Assembly (NCBI GenBank): GCA_001687465.1
Contig: LVLI01000673.1
Location: 1 to 39,259, forward strand
Reading direction: 5' to 3'
DNA length: 39,259 nt
DNA from: Halocafeteria seosinensis
Lineage: Eukaryota > Sar > Bigyra > Bicosoecida
In this document: positions 21,195 to 33,558 of the stretch, in pieces
Numbering within the stretch: the stretch's first letter is position 1
How the letters are laid out: each line of letters begins with the position of its first letter
Notes under the pieces: generated by a model
Database searches by the model: none
Seen by the model: the letters and a program-made list of their open reading frames with translations, nothing else
What the model was told of the DNA's origin: nothing
Translations under genes and position numbers: made by a program

Positions 21195-21929
21195 ATTTCC
21201 GATGAATTTGCAACAACCAGTAAGACGTTGTAGCTAGCCTTGTCGATTAAGCCAGTTACGTATTCTGTTATAATACCATCCGGAGGAGCCCAGCCAATTT
21301 TCCCGACTGAGTTGCTCTTCCACTCTCGACCTGCGTTGTAGCTCAGAGATAATCAAGTTCTCGTGTGCCGACCCGTGTGGTGTGGGGTGTTCAATGAAGT
21401 CATCCGGTTTCCATTGTTGAACCAGAATCGCGTGTTTTGCTCCCGTGAATTCCATATAGCAGAATGCTGGATCCCTTGCAGGAAGAAAACCTACCCACGG
21501 CAGCAGGCAAGGGGAATGACTTGTTCATTCAAAGTGTTTCGAGCATTTGTTCGAGATACAAATCATTCGAAGCGTCTTGAGCATTTGCTCGAAATACAAA
21601 TCATTCAAAGAATATTGAACATTGTTCAAGTGGTACACTGCACTGCACGCACTCGGTAGGGTATGGTAAACCCTTCAGGTACATTTATTCTGCATCGATA
21701 GCATAAATTTTTCGACTGTCGTTCAAGTACTTGCGTTTTTTCTAGTGCTTCCTAGCGCAGTGTGATACGTTGGCCGTAGTTCAAAGCTCTTGCAAGAGGT
21801 TTCACTCTAGCGTAAATTAACCCCCACCCTTGAGTGCACACACAAGTGTGACTTCCACCAGCCCTTGAGGTTTTCAATCTCAGTTTCTTGTCTGGAAAGT
21901 TAGTCTTGGAGTTCATCCAGAGACAGTGC
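21195..21929. other. Convergent intergenic region between DYRK and Zn2Cys6 genes
   Basis: It contains the triple hairpin repeat at 21525-21638. Otherwise only short frames are seen. Confidence 0.5.
21525..21638 (+). repeat. Three tandem 38-nt units, each with a small hairpin
   Basis: Units at 21525-21562, 21563-21600 and 21601-21638 each begin TCATTC. Each contains a 6-7 bp stem around ATTT or ATT: TTCGAGC/GTTCGAG, CTTGAGC/GCTCGAA, ATTGAAC/GTTCAAG. Stem positions change in step (C-G, T-G, T-A at one pair; G-T, G-C, A-T at another), keeping the pairing. The third unit is the most diverged. Confidence 0.75.
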
Positions 21930-22631
21930 CTACTCTTTATCAACATCGCTATGAATATCTTCTAGGGGACTACTACCCGTTCCATTGTTTCCAAGAGGAG
22001 CTAAGACGCTATCTAGGGGTGACGCCGATCCGGCAGCCCTGTCGAGACTATCATCATGAGAGGCAATCAGAGGTGGAATCCGCGCATTACCGTCACTTGG
22101 AGGTAGACACTCTGCAGTATCAACCACCTCTTCGGAGCGAGTCTCTCCCATGGACCGATTTCTCAGTTCCCCGGTGGCTGAAACCGTGCGTTCATCGCGG
22201 ACACATTCAGCGGAATGCGACTGAGATTGACGATTTGGTAGACCTGACAGGATTACTAAATCTACTAACGAGGGTACCTGGTCCCACTGAAATTGTCCCG
22301 GATGAGACATTGCGCTTTGGAATCGATCTTGTTGGAGTTTGCGCCTCTTCTCTGGCTTAGTCTCGACATCGACGCATTCTTGTCCAACTCCTTTCGAAAC
22401 GCAGTTCTGGAAGCAGCCGAAACTAGTGTGCCACTCGTCTCTTCGTTCAATTGCATTCACAAAACTTACCCTACAGGGTCTTCCCGTGTCACATTTAATT
22501 TTCTTTATGGCACAACGCTGGCATGCCCGCCTCACTTTGTCTTTTGCCTGTCGTTTTCCCGCGGCGCTCGGATTTCGCGGATTTTCATCCCCGCCACTAT
22601 CGCTGCTCTGCGCGGCAATCGCTCTGTCCAT
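21930..22631 (-). CDS. Zn2Cys6 binuclear-cluster transcription factor
   Basis: Exon 1 (22631-22470, from the ATG) encodes a basic lead and CQRCAIKKIKCDTGRPCR. Exon 2 (22406-21930) continues NCVSKGVGQEC. The joined motif has all six Cys in Zn2Cys6 spacing (C-x2-C-x6-C-x5-C-x2-C-x8-C), followed by a basic linker (KPEKRRKLQQDR) as in the Gal4 class. The protein is 212 aa after splicing. The rest is Ser/Asp-rich and disordered-looking, without the large fungal middle domain. The 63-nt intron (GTAAGT...TTCCAG) sits inside the zinc motif. It is a multiple of three and has no stop, so an unspliced message would stay open (233 aa) with the cluster split. A DNA-binding regulatory role is expected from the family; the targets are unknown. 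Confidence 0.85.
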   Translation of the reverse strand: MDRAIAAQSSDSGGDENPRNPSAAGKRQAKDKVRRACQRCAIKKIKCDTGRPCRVSFVNAIERRDEWHTSFGCFQNCVSKGVGQECVDVETKPEKRRKLQQDRFQSAMSHPGQFQWDQVPSLVDLVILSGLPNRQSQSHSAECVRDERTVSATGELRNRSMGETRSEEVVDTAECLPPSDGNARIPPLIASHDDSLDRAAGSASPLDSVLAPLGNNGTGSSPLEDIHSDVDKE

Positions 22632-23666
22632 ACCACTCGCAAGGTAGCAAACTGAAGTGATAGAATTCTCCTAATAGAGAGGTACCAGAGAGAATTGTCG
22701 CAATGAGGAGAGCTCTTCCAACAACAGTGAGCCTTGGTGGAAGGGCACTGCTCCTCACCTCTTGCTGAGCCAGTGAGTGTATAGAAGGTTCCTTAAAAAC
22801 TTCACTCTGCAAACTCTTCTACCGCCTGACAACAAAAATCCCGTGAGGTTTGTTCCATTGGGGCATGCATTTTAACAAACACGGTAAACACTTGGTTGTG
22901 TGTCAAATCGTCTACTGTGCCCGCCCTTGGTTTCGTCCCAAGATTCAGCTCCCGAACCGTACCCGTCGAAGGTTACACCACACGGGTTGTCAAAAACTCC
23001 GCGCGCCTCTTTAGACACTGTTCTCACACGTCCCACAAATGCTGCGAGGCGTCGTTGAGACTAATCATGATATGGGCAAGCATATGCGTCCATCTTTTAT
23101 GCCCAAATTTACGACTGATATTCGGTCCATGCGCTCAAGCAAATGCTTCCTCAGTTGTATTAGAATTTTCGGACCTGCGGAACCCTGAGCTTCCCGGAGT
23201 TGCACTACTCCTATTGTGGCTTATGTGGAACTTCGGAATGAGCACTGAATGAAAATTCACCCTTTTTAATGCCGTCTTGCACAACCGTCGACGCTCATGC
23301 ATGTACTGGACACGCTGCAGCAGTTGAGGTCTTTGGTTTACGTACCGTACAAACAAATATTTCAGCACACATTTCAAAAAAAGAAAAATTCAAATCATGC
23401 TGTAGGAAGTTAATGGCCCAATACAAGTGCTTATGGTTGTAGGATTGGTTCCCCAACACAACCACGTGGAAAAGTAGATACTGTGGTATCATTTTCTCAT
23501 TTCAGTTGCTTCGGGTATACACATGGCTTGTATCTGGGAGGCTTGTTTCCTGGGATTTTTTGAATTTTTGGTTCCAAAGGAAAGTAAAAGCACGTATTAT
23601 ACACCTTAATTGGTCTTTTCTCCTCCTTATTGACATTGACCCAATTTCGTATCCTCCTGAGACGAT
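22632..23666. other. Divergent promoter region between Zn2Cys6 and polymerase epsilon genes
   Basis: About 1 kb. A minus-strand open stretch at 23060-22872 (GVFDNPCGVTFDGYGSGAE) follows an AG acceptor-like site and ends in TAA. It might be a last exon, but no upstream partner or family is seen. Confidence 0.4.
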
Positions 23667-26600
23667 ATGGGTGGTAGAGGTGGTAGACGAGGCTCATATG
23701 GGGGCAACAGTGGAGGAGGAAGAGGCCGGAAATCCTTCGGCAAGGGCGCGTACGGGGGCAACAATCGAGCCACTTTGGCTTCCACGGGTGCTATGCGCGA
23801 CACAAGCGCTAACAGAGAGGACGAGGAGAAAACGGACGCAATGTACGGCTTTCGGGTGCTGGATGATGGAACGGCCAGTCACACTGGGTACCTGATTAAC
23901 ATGCTTCCCACCACCGTTGTGGATGAAGATGGGGTGGAATTCAGTGCATTAGACTTGTTTTTCTTACGACAAGATGGATCCAAATTCAAGGGAGTCGTGC
24001 GATATGAGCCGTACTTTTATGTCTCGTGCCCTGAACGATGGCAGCGGGAAGTGACTTCGCAACTAGAGAAGCGCTACGCGGAACTAATCTCAGGTGTCGA
24101 AGTTCATTACATGGATGACTTGGATATGCCAAATCACCTCTCCGGAAAGCAACGCCTGTTTATTAAACTGAGATTTCGCAATGTATCAGAGCTGCTAACA
24201 GTCCGGTCCGAGATTAAACCAATCGTCAGCAAGAACCTCAGGCGGAACAGCGCCACGAATGACTACACAGCCGCAATGAATATTGGAAATGTATGTAGCT
24301 TGCCTTTTCTGGCAACGAAAATAGCGTCAATTATTCTGTTATTTGCCGTGCAGAACCATGGGGACGAAGTTCCACAGGATGTTGTTGATGTGCTTAACGA
24401 CATTCGGGAGTACGATGTCCCATACTATACTCGTGTTAGCATTGATAACGTACGTACTGTATCCAATGACTACGACTTGCCCAGTTGGATTTATTTTGAT
24501 CCACTCTTTTTTTGCTACAGGATGTTCGTGTTGGAACGTGGTACTCTGTCAAGGCTGTTCAACAACAAGTGGAATTGCAGCCTCTTCGGGACATGGTTGA
24601 AAAAGCCGAGCCCAGCGTTCTCGCTTTTGATATTGAGACCACGAAACCGCCGTTAAAGTTCCCGAACGCTGACTTTGACCAAATCTACATGATTTCGTAC
24701 ATGCTAAACGACCACGGATTCCTTATTATCAATCGCTCGATCGTTAGCGAAGACATTCCCGACTTCGAATATACCCCAAAGAAGGAATTCAAAGGACCGT
24801 TCACGGTCTGGAACGTCAAGGACGAGCGTGCCGTTATCCAAGCATTCTTCCGACATGTCCGGGAAACGCAGCCACAGATCTTCGTTACCTACAACGGCGA
24901 CTTTTTCGATTGGCCCTTTGTTGAGCAACGTGCGCAAGTGTATGGTATGTCAATGTGGAAGGAAATAGGAGTAAAGGCCAATTCCAATGGAGAGTATAGT
25001 GGGCGAGCCTGCGTCCATATGGACTGTCTGTGTTGGGTAAAACGGGATTCATATCTTCCTTCTGGGGCGCATGGATTGAAAGCAGTGACGAAAAACAAAC
25101 TAGGCTACGACCCGGTAGAAATTGACCCGGAGGATATGTTGCGATACGCCGCTGAAGATCCGCAATATATGTCCAGTTATTCCGTTTCCGATGCCGTCGC
25201 AACTTACTACCTGTATATGAAGTAAGTGGCGCGCTAGAACGACATAAAATTGTGTACTTGTTAATGTTTTCGGTGGAGCAGGTATATCCATAACTTTATC
25301 TTTTCCCTCTGCACGATCATCCCTATGCAAGCCGATGATGTGTTGAGGAAGGGTGAGTCAGTTCGTCGTGTATACAAGTTCTGAGACATGCAGTTAGAAT
25401 TCTTCTAGTTGAGCGTTGCAGGAACCGGAACACTGTGCGAAATGTTATTGCAAGTTGAAGCGTACAGCAAGAGCATTATATGTCCGAACAAGCAAACCTC
25501 GGGTCCTACTAAGTATTATGAAGGTCATATGCTTGAAACGGAAACTTACATTGGAGGACACGTGGAGTGTCTGGAGAGTGGGGTATTCCGCTCAGACTTG
25601 CCCTCGCACTTTAACATGGTGCCCGATGCATTCCAAAAGCTGATTGACAACGTCGATCAGGCGTTGTGCTTTGCGATCGAAGTTGAAAATGGACTCGAAC
25701 GGGGTGATGTACTAAATTATGAAGAAGTTCGTGCTGATATTGTTGAAAAACTAGAACTGCTCCGTGACACACCTGTAAGGGCAGAAACCCCTTATGTGTA
25801 TCATCTCGATGTTTCCGCAATGTATCCTAATATTATTCTTACTAATCGTCTGCAACCCTGCGCCATGGTGGATGAAAATATCTGCGCCTCATGCGACTTC
25901 AACACGAAAGACAATAGAAATAAATGCAAACGCGATATGGAATGGATTTGGAGAGGTGAGTATTATCCCCTGGATTACAATGAACTCAAAGCTATCCAGA
26001 ACCAACTGGAAACAGAAGATATTAACGGCATTCCTTATTTCGAGCTTTCCACTGATGAGAAGAATGAGGCACTGAAGAAACGTGTTAAAGAATATTGCCA
26101 GCGAGTTTACCGGAGAACAAAAGACACCAAAGAAACCGTTCGCACAAGCACAGTGTGTCAAAGAGAGAATCCCTTCTACGTAGATACAGTACGAGCGTTT
26201 CGAGATCGTCGCTATGAATACAAGGGGTTGACAAAGAAGTGGGGCAAGAAGCTGGCAGAAGCGGAAAAGGCCGGTAACAAGTTGGAAATGGAGCAAGCGA
26301 AGACACGGCAGGTTCTCTATGACTCTCTTCAGCTCGCTCACAAATGTATCCTAAATAGTTTTTATGGCTATGTCATGCGTAAGGGTGCACGATGGCACAG
26401 TATGGAGATGGCTGGGGTGGTTACCTACACTGGAGCTACGCTGATTACTCAAGCGAGAGAACTCGTTGAACAAATCGGAAGGCCCCTAGAGCTAGACACT
26501 GATGGGATCTGGTGTATTCTGCCTGCATCATTTCCCGGGGACTATACCCTCTATCTGAAAGACGGGAAAAAACTTCCCATAAGTTACCCTTGTGTAATGC

Positions 26601-29600
26601 TAAACACTGATGTGCATGACAAGTACACAAACCATCAATACCAGGAACTCATTGATCCGGCAAATAAGAAATACAAAATTCGTTCCGAATGCTCTATTTT
26701 TTTTGAAGTAGACGGGCCCTACAAGTGTATGGTGCTTCCGGCTAGTCAAGAAGAAGGAAGGCTTTTGAAGAAACGGTATGCTGTCTTCAATTTCGATGGG
26801 TCTCTTGCCGAGTTAAAGGGATTTGAATTGAAGCGGCGAGGAGAGCTAAAGATGGTAAAAATCTTTCAGCAAGAAGTGTTTTCCAAGTTCCTTGATGGTA
26901 GCACATTAGATGAATGCTATCAAGCTGTCGCTAACATTGCAAACTATTGGTTGGATGTACTCTACACTCATGGAGAGGATCTTGAAGATGATGAACTTTT
27001 GGACCTTATTTCCGAGAACCGCAACATGAGCAAGGCCTTAGAGGAGTATGGGGCTCAGAAGAGCACTGCTATCAGCACTGCAAAGAGGCTTGCAGAATTT
27101 CTGGGTGACGAGATGGTTCGCGATAAAGGCCTTAATTGCCAAATGGTAATAGCTCGGAAGCCAGAGGGTGCACCTGTCACGGAACGTGCTATCCCAACTG
27201 CGATTTTCAGTGCTGAACATTCAATTATGAAGCATTTTTTGCGGAAGTGGTGTAAGGACAGTACGATGTCGGATTTCGATATCCGGAATATAGTCGACTG
27301 GGACTATTACATCCAGCGCGTAGGAAGTACCATCCAGAAAATTGTCACCGTCCCCGCTGCTCTCCAAGACGTTCCGAACCCAGTGGAACGAATTGAACAC
27401 CCAGATTGGCTGAAAGATCTCGTGAAAGTGCGTAACCGTAAAGGACAACAAACTAGTATCTCCACTTTTACGTTAGCAGGTGGGAAATCCAATGGGATTG
27501 ATATGGAAGATATGATGAGCCCGCGAAGCAGGGCGAATAGTAATAGGGTTGCTCGGGTTAATATGTTCCGGAAATGGGATGATCAGTGTAACACAACCGG
27601 TCAGAAGACCCTTAATTTCAATGGCGCTACTAACCAGCAGGAAGAAACACGAAGGGCCGAACCCTCCGAGGAAGTCGCCCCCAGTGCTGCCAGAGACTCG
27701 AGGGTGGATTTTAAGTCTTGGCTTCAGTCACGCAAGCAACGATGGCGCAAGCTCCGCAGTGGGATTGGCACATCGTCTTCAAATTATACGGACTCAGCAG
27801 CGGTTGCCCAGTATGTGCCCCAATGGCCCACTACGCGAGGCAACAGATCTGGCTCTGAAGGCACTGGCCAGTCTGCGGAAGTGGACAATTACTGGCAGAT
27901 CGTTGAAATTCGTCCCCAAAAGAGTTCCCCCGGAGAATTTACGCTGTGGGTCTTTACAGGGCCAAACAATCTGGAGAAGAAAACCTTGATAGTACCGAGG
28001 TTGTTGTACATCAATTATACGCAGAACCGTGATCCACTAGCGGAAAGCGTAAACAAGTCTGATGTGGCTCGTATGAAGCGCACTAAATATCAGTTGCCCC
28101 ATGATAGGAAATATAAGTACCTGTATGAATTTGAATGCCTTGAGTCGGCTTATATTATGCGCACAGGAAACTCGTTAATCAGCGCTGCGCAATCTTCACC
28201 AGATGTGGAGGGCGTCTATGAATCCCGTGTACCTCTCGATTTACGAGCGATGATACGGTCTGGCGCTGTTTCTCTGTACAACCCCCAAGCAGACCAGCTT
28301 GTGGACAGAAGGTATCCGAAACGACGTTATCGTAACAAGAATGCCTTGATCCACGTGAAAGAGCTCGATGCTGCTTCCGGTGGAAGTGACTTCTATTTGT
28401 CAACAAAGTCCACCAACTACCGCCTTATTTATCTGTACCAGAACACCGCTGTCCGTGGCGAAAGTACACATGGCGTTGTCGGGCTTTTTATTCTGAACTA
28501 CACGAATAGGCAATTGTCTGAATCTGTAATCGACAGAATTCGGAATAATGATGTTCCAATGTCCCCTGAAGAACTACAACAAATTGGGTGGAATCCATTC
28601 GAAGATGTAGTACCAGGAGCTTCCGCCCCAGCTGATGCAAAATCCTACGTTTTCTTCATTCGCCCCGGAGGCCAGAAAATCAGAATGATGGACAACCTTC
28701 TTAAGAGACATAAAGTGTCTAAGGAAGATTTGCAGACTTGGAAAACTCTGTTTCTCTCCAGCGAACCAATTGCCATGGCCGAAAACCTAAATTCCGATAT
28801 CGAGTCGAACAAGACGGTACTCACTGATCCAGCAACTTCAGTGGACTTCCAAATAAGTGAAGTACAAAGTCTTAGCGAAGCGTGGATAAGAGTCGACAAG
28901 GCTCTAAATAACGCTTTGGACGCATCTTCCGATGCCGCGCCAAGTGTGTTAATTGCTCAGTCGCTCCTTCCAAGTAGCACACTGTTCCATGCCGTTCCAG
29001 CGTTGGATAAAGTACCGATTGTTCGTATGGAGTTCTTGCAAAAGGATAGAGATATGCTTTCTTCGTTTGTATGGACGGAGGCAGCAGCAAAAATTATGTT
29101 AAATAGGTGGCTGGAAAGCCTGTATCGGTGGTCATCGCGGCTCCGTAGTTGTGCTTTCACCCAAACTCCGATTGGTAACTTCCAGCCGGCAGAGACCGGA
29201 GGAGGTGTGCTTGACATCTTCTACGCGCGCAGTTTACGGCACAATAGCCACCTTATATGGGCGTCACCTCAGTTGTTTCCTGATGTTGGTGGCTCAGAAG
29301 ACAAGGCTTTAATCGAAATGTTGCACCGAACGGTGCTGGAACAGCAAGATTTCTCCGAAGATCCGCAACGGGAGAATAAGCTGATGACGGAAGCATCTTA
29401 TGCAAGCCCTCTGGTCATACAACAGGGTTTCCATCGTTCGATTTGCGTGGAGGTTCATTTGGATCGTGTTGCCTTAAACGCAGTGCTACACTCAGACGAA
29501 CTGTTTGATCAACCTGGCTCTGTATCGGTTGATACAGATGTCAAGGAGACTCACCAGTGTAGCAATGCACTAGAAACCTTAAAGAGGCTGCTACACAATT

Positions 29601-31222
29601 GGGCAAAAGACGCAGATCGCTCCAAGTCCGGCCCAGCTTATAACATAGCCGCACAGTTGTTGGAAAAGTTCTACTGCTGGTTGATCTCAGCAGGTTCTTA
29701 CCTCTACGATCCCGCTTTACACCGTACGGTTGCTGCGCTTATGAGCCGCATATTCTCCCAACTGGCATCGTATTTGCGCTCATTTGATATCCAAGTTGTA
29801 ATGGGTCGGTGGGACCATATGATCCTCAAGATCCCTAAATCAAACATAGCGGATGCTCAGGATCATCTTTCTCATGTTTTGGAGAACGTCACGTCCAAGT
29901 CCTTGTTTAGTTATCTACGTGTCCAGATTGTAGCGTGGTGGGATCACCTGCTTTATTGGGATAGTGCGAACTTCTGCGGCTGGAGATGGCCGGTTTCTCA
30001 GCCAGTGTTTGTGGATCGTTTCCAGATCGACAGAACTATCGATGGTGCGCTTCCAGCAAATGGTGTACGGCCGAAACTTGACAGTCGGTGGAATATGCCT
30101 GAGTACCTTCCCGCAATGGCAGAGGAGGCTTTTCGAACAGTTATCACGAAGTTTGTTACTGCAGCTTATAGTGAGCACGAACGAATCAAGGTATGTATGC
30201 CTGGGCTTGCTAACTTGCGGCCTATGTGGATGTATCCCCACGGTTCGCCCATTACAGAATAATCCCCAGACAGTATTGAAGTCGAGGTCCCCAGCATCAG
30301 TCAGTGAGTACGACGATACTGCTTCTCGGAGCAAACATGTGCGTGTGCAGGTTGCAATTTGCCACCGGTGATTGTTTCATCTGATGACTGTCTGTCTTGA
30401 TGGCCTACAGGCTGAGCATCTTTCGGAATACTTGGGAGAATTTGTCTCTGAAACTGTTACCAAAGACATACATTCATATGTTACCAAACTGCGCGAGGAG
30501 CTCGTTGACGGCATTGAGTCGTTTCCTACCCGCTTGGGGTCCCACCTTCGAATGGTCCACCCTACACTCGAATGGATTAAGATGGTTTGCGCGATTCTTT
30601 CTTTGGAGAAAGCAGTATCCGACCAAGTATATCGTCTGAAGCAGAGTCTGCTAAAGCTCGTACATGTTGAGGAATTCTCTGCGGAATCTCAGTTTGTGGA
30701 CCCATGTCTGACGGCCATTTTGCCCAATGTGATATGTGATGTAAGTTATCCGGGGATTCTTCATATCCACCTCCTACCGTCTTAACGCTGTCTTTTGTAC
30801 GTTATGCCCAGCGATGTTTTACGGTGCGCGATGTAGATCTGTGCCGGGACCTTCACGTTCGAACGGTGGAGGGGAGCGAGGGGAACGCGGACCACATATC
30901 AGGAAATGAATTTTGGTCTTGCAGTCGCTGCGGAAAGCTCTACTCCCGAACCAAGTTCGAGAGCATGCTGGTCAAGTTCGTCCAAGATTGGTCAGTCGGA
31001 TATCAGCTTCAGGATCTCAGATGTTCGGCTTCGAAGACTCCTCGTGCCGATCGTATGAGTGCGACATCTCAACTTAGAAAGCCGTATACAACTACGATGC
31101 CAAAGGAGCGGCTGATGAAGCTACTTCGTGTATTTAGAAATATAGCGAAGCACCAGAGCTTTGACTGGCTCCTCGAGACGACTGAGTGGCTTTCTCATGA
31201 TTTTAGAGAAGCCTCGGTGTAG
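23667..31222 (+). CDS. POLE: DNA polymerase epsilon catalytic subunit
   Basis: Eight exons give about 2,360 aa (human about 2,286): 23667-24290, 24354-24449, 24521-25221, 25282-25352, 25422-30190, 30258-30338, 30411-30740, 30812-31222. The introns are 60-72 nt, and joins restore family sequence ([20 protein letters not shown]). After a Gly/Arg-rich start come Exo [10 protein letters not shown] (Asp277), Exo [13 protein letters not shown] (Asp367) and Exo III YSVSDA (Asp464). Polymerase motif A is DVSAMYPNI (Asp627), motif [15 protein letters not shown] and motif C LDTDGIW (Asp856, Asp858). Proofreading and synthesis should both be active. Cys652, 655, 666 and 743 match the Fe-S-binding CysX set of the catalytic half. 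The inactive C-terminal polymerase fold follows. C-terminal CysA is intact (CDRC, CSRC), but CysB keeps only Cys2295. It is the leading-strand replicase. The donor of intron 6 (GTGCGT, 30339) is the least certain. Confidence 0.97.
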
Positions 31223-31372
31223 ATACAACCGCCGTCTATTACAGTATGAGATAAGTGCCGCAAACAGCTAACGAACGCAAAGTTACATATACAAAGCAAT
31301 ACCTGGTGGTTGTGAGCGAAATTCCACAACAATTTGCTATTAAAGGTGAAAAAGTTTGAGCTCAAATCTGCT
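31223..31372. other. Short convergent 3' region between POLE and the eIF4B-like gene
   Basis: The two stop codons are only 150 bp apart, so the 3' UTRs are likely to overlap on opposite strands. AT-rich stretches near 31320-31350 could serve polyadenylation. Confidence 0.5.
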
Positions 31373-32975
31373 CTATTCTCCTTCAGAATCGCTTTCTTCC
31401 TCTTCGCTGTCCACACCCAACGCCGCGAAGTTGTTATTACCAGCAGCCTTCTGCATTTCCGCCTGCTGCTGTGCAAGTCTCTCTTGTTCACTCGGAACCC
31501 TCGCTTGAGCCATTGGAATAGTCCGTTTTGATTGCTTCGTTTTCCCTGGTTTGTCAGATTCTGCCTTAGAGTCTTTTCCTTTGGTGTTGGTAGCCTTCCC
31601 GCCGCCACGGCCTCGACGACTTCCGCCACGGCCTCTTCCCCTTCCACCCGTCACCGTGTCAGGTTTCTCTTCTCGGTTGTCCGCGCTTTCTCCTCCTCGT
31701 TTTTGCTTATCATTCTTCGGTTGAGCTCGTGTAGCCGTTTCCGGCTTGTCAAGATAGTCTACGTTATTGGGGCGGGCTCCACCAAAAAGATCATCGTCAC
31801 GACTAGAGCGCATAGGGGCAGAATCCTCTTCCCCTGCTTTTTTCTGTCGTGGTTTTAATTTGAGTGCAGTTCTTGTCCTAGGTTCCCCACTTTCAGTGGG
31901 ATCCCCGTGTTGATGTTGCTTCTGCTGTTCAGCTTTCGACGTATCATCAGTTTCCACGTTATTCCTAGGCTGACTAGACGCACTCCCTCGAGTTCTAAAA
32001 TCCATGAAGTCATCATCACTCACGCCGGATGCATTCTTTCCTTTTCCAAATATCCCCCCTCGTTGGTTACTTCGTGCGCTCCCACCACCACGGCCTCCAC
32101 CTCGTCCACCGCCGCGCTGATTTTGCTGTTCTTTGTTGAACATGATACCACTACCACGTCCTCCATTTTGTTGATGGCCTCTATTCGCGTTATTCTTCCT
32201 ATCCCGGTACCCTCCGTCTCTGTCTCCTGACGGCTTCGGCTTGCGAGCAACTTCAATGCGGATTTTACGATACCTGTCGCGGTTGGCGGGATCCATCATT
32301 CGGGTGTCTGAAAGGCTCAAGGCTCGTATGACAGACTCCTGATCCAAAACATCAATAAAAGCAGAACATTTTCGAGATCCATCCTGATGCTTATTCATCG
32401 CACACGACTCCTCCGAGACTTTGCAGCCTTTGCTTTCAAAGAAGTACGCCACATGAGTGGCTTCTGCCTCAAACGGCACTTGACCCACGAAAATCTGCCA
32501 AGCGGAATAGCACACGCACAAGTAGTTAGATAACATAAAAATGCACCAAAATGCACACGGAAATGGCATCTTACTCGATAGGGAGGTCCATGAGGCAATG
32601 AGGCAGCAATGTCAAGAGCTGTGGCGTCTCCTTTCTCGCCATTGGTCTCCCCGTGGGATTGATGGGAGCTATCTGCAAAGCGTATATCATTGTCAAGAAC
32701 ATGCTATACCAGCGAAATACACAAGACAACACCATTATAGCGGAGAAAACGAGCTCAATGGGGTCGCCCCTGCTCAGAGTCCCCAGAAAACCATTTTTGT
32801 CATTTCCTGCTGACACCCCGCCAATAGGCGCTCATTCGAAAGCTAACATCAGGATTTGTCACACACACATACCAGTTCCGACACTACTTAGTCTGTGTCT
32901 TCCTCCAGGGGCGGCATCAGCCCCTTCATCCTCCACCAAATCGGCCCAATTGACATCTCCCGTGAGCCCAGCCAT
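31373..32975 (-). CDS. eIF4B/eIF4H-like RRM and RGG RNA-binding protein
   Basis: Three exons (32975-32873, 32672-32575, 32494-31373) join in phases 1 and 0 to give about 440 aa. The introns are 200 and 80 nt. The N-terminus MAGLTGDVNWADLVEDEG carries the NWADL-type motif of eIF4B proteins. LPHGPPYR then leads straight into an RRM: RNP2 IFVGQV (from residue 68), helix EATHVAYFFESKGCKV and RNP1-like KCSAFIDV. After KIRIEVARKPKPS come RGG/GRG boxes (RGGGRGGGRGG), a basic DRYG-less linker, more GRGRGG, and an acidic Ser/Asp/Glu end (DSEEEESDSEGE). eIF4B and eIF4H stimulate the eIF4A helicase during translation start. The PPY..VG lead into the RRM and the NWADL motif favour this assignment over a generic RGG protein. 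Confidence 0.8.
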
Positions 32976-33408
32976 GGTTTTGTTTTCCTTCCGTGTTATC
33001 AATGGCGTAAATACACGCACAGATACCCCACACGATCACTTTTCCGGTACTATATGGCCTAATTTAAGAGACTGAAGGTCCGTAAGTGCGCACAACACTG
33101 TGGAACGCGACGTGAATAAAGCCCTCCCATGAGGGCAGTCCAAAGGTTGTGAAAAGATTGTCGCCTCCTGCTGCAACTGGCTACAACTGACAGCTGTAGC
33201 CTACAAGTCATGAGAAAAGTCTCTTTTTTTTTTCTTTTTTTTTTTTTTACCCAGTTTTAGAGTGTATAATTTATGGACTACCGGCTGATATCCAAATGGA
33301 ACACGACGATATCCATGCACTGTGAAGACAGACAAGGCTACAGTACAAGTTGTACCACCTATTGTACAACACTTGTACAGTACGGATATACGTACGCGTA
33401 CACATGTA
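32976..33408. other. Upstream region of eIF4B-like gene with T-run and GTAC inverted repeats
   Basis: A T-rich run spans 33223-33249. TTATGGACTACCGGCT at 33271 recurs at 33915. Nested GTACAA/TTGTAC pairs occupy 33343-33378. Confidence 0.5.
33271..33303 (+). repeat. Local repeat, first copy (second at 33915-33947)
   Basis: TTATGGACTACCGGCT followed by GATAT.CAAATGGAACAC occurs here and at 33915-33947 with a one-base gap and one substitution. The two copies bracket repeat copies 3 and 4. Confidence 0.7.
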
Positions 33409-33510
33409 GCGGGCCCGTCGCTGCTTAACACGGGCGCATACACCGCTCCTCGTTAAGAGGATGCGGTCAACTCCCCTGCCGGTGGGCTATCTGTCACATA
33501 TGTGTGTGCG
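33409..33510 (+). repeat. Interspersed repeat, truncated copy 3
   Basis: Starts at GCGGGCCCGTCGCTGCTTAA and runs through a perfect hairpin (ACCGC+TCCTC at 33442-33451, GAGGA-T-GCGGT at 33457-33467), then GCCGGTGGGCTATCTGTCAC and a TG tail. Confidence 0.85.
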
Positions 33511-33558
33511 TATCCCTAATGGCTAACAGCTCGAATGGGTGTGTATTGGTATTGCTCC

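Noticed and set aside
22896-23252. Forward frame of 118 codons upstream of POLE
   Set aside because: The opposite strand at 23060-22872 looks more protein-like, and neither has supporting structure.
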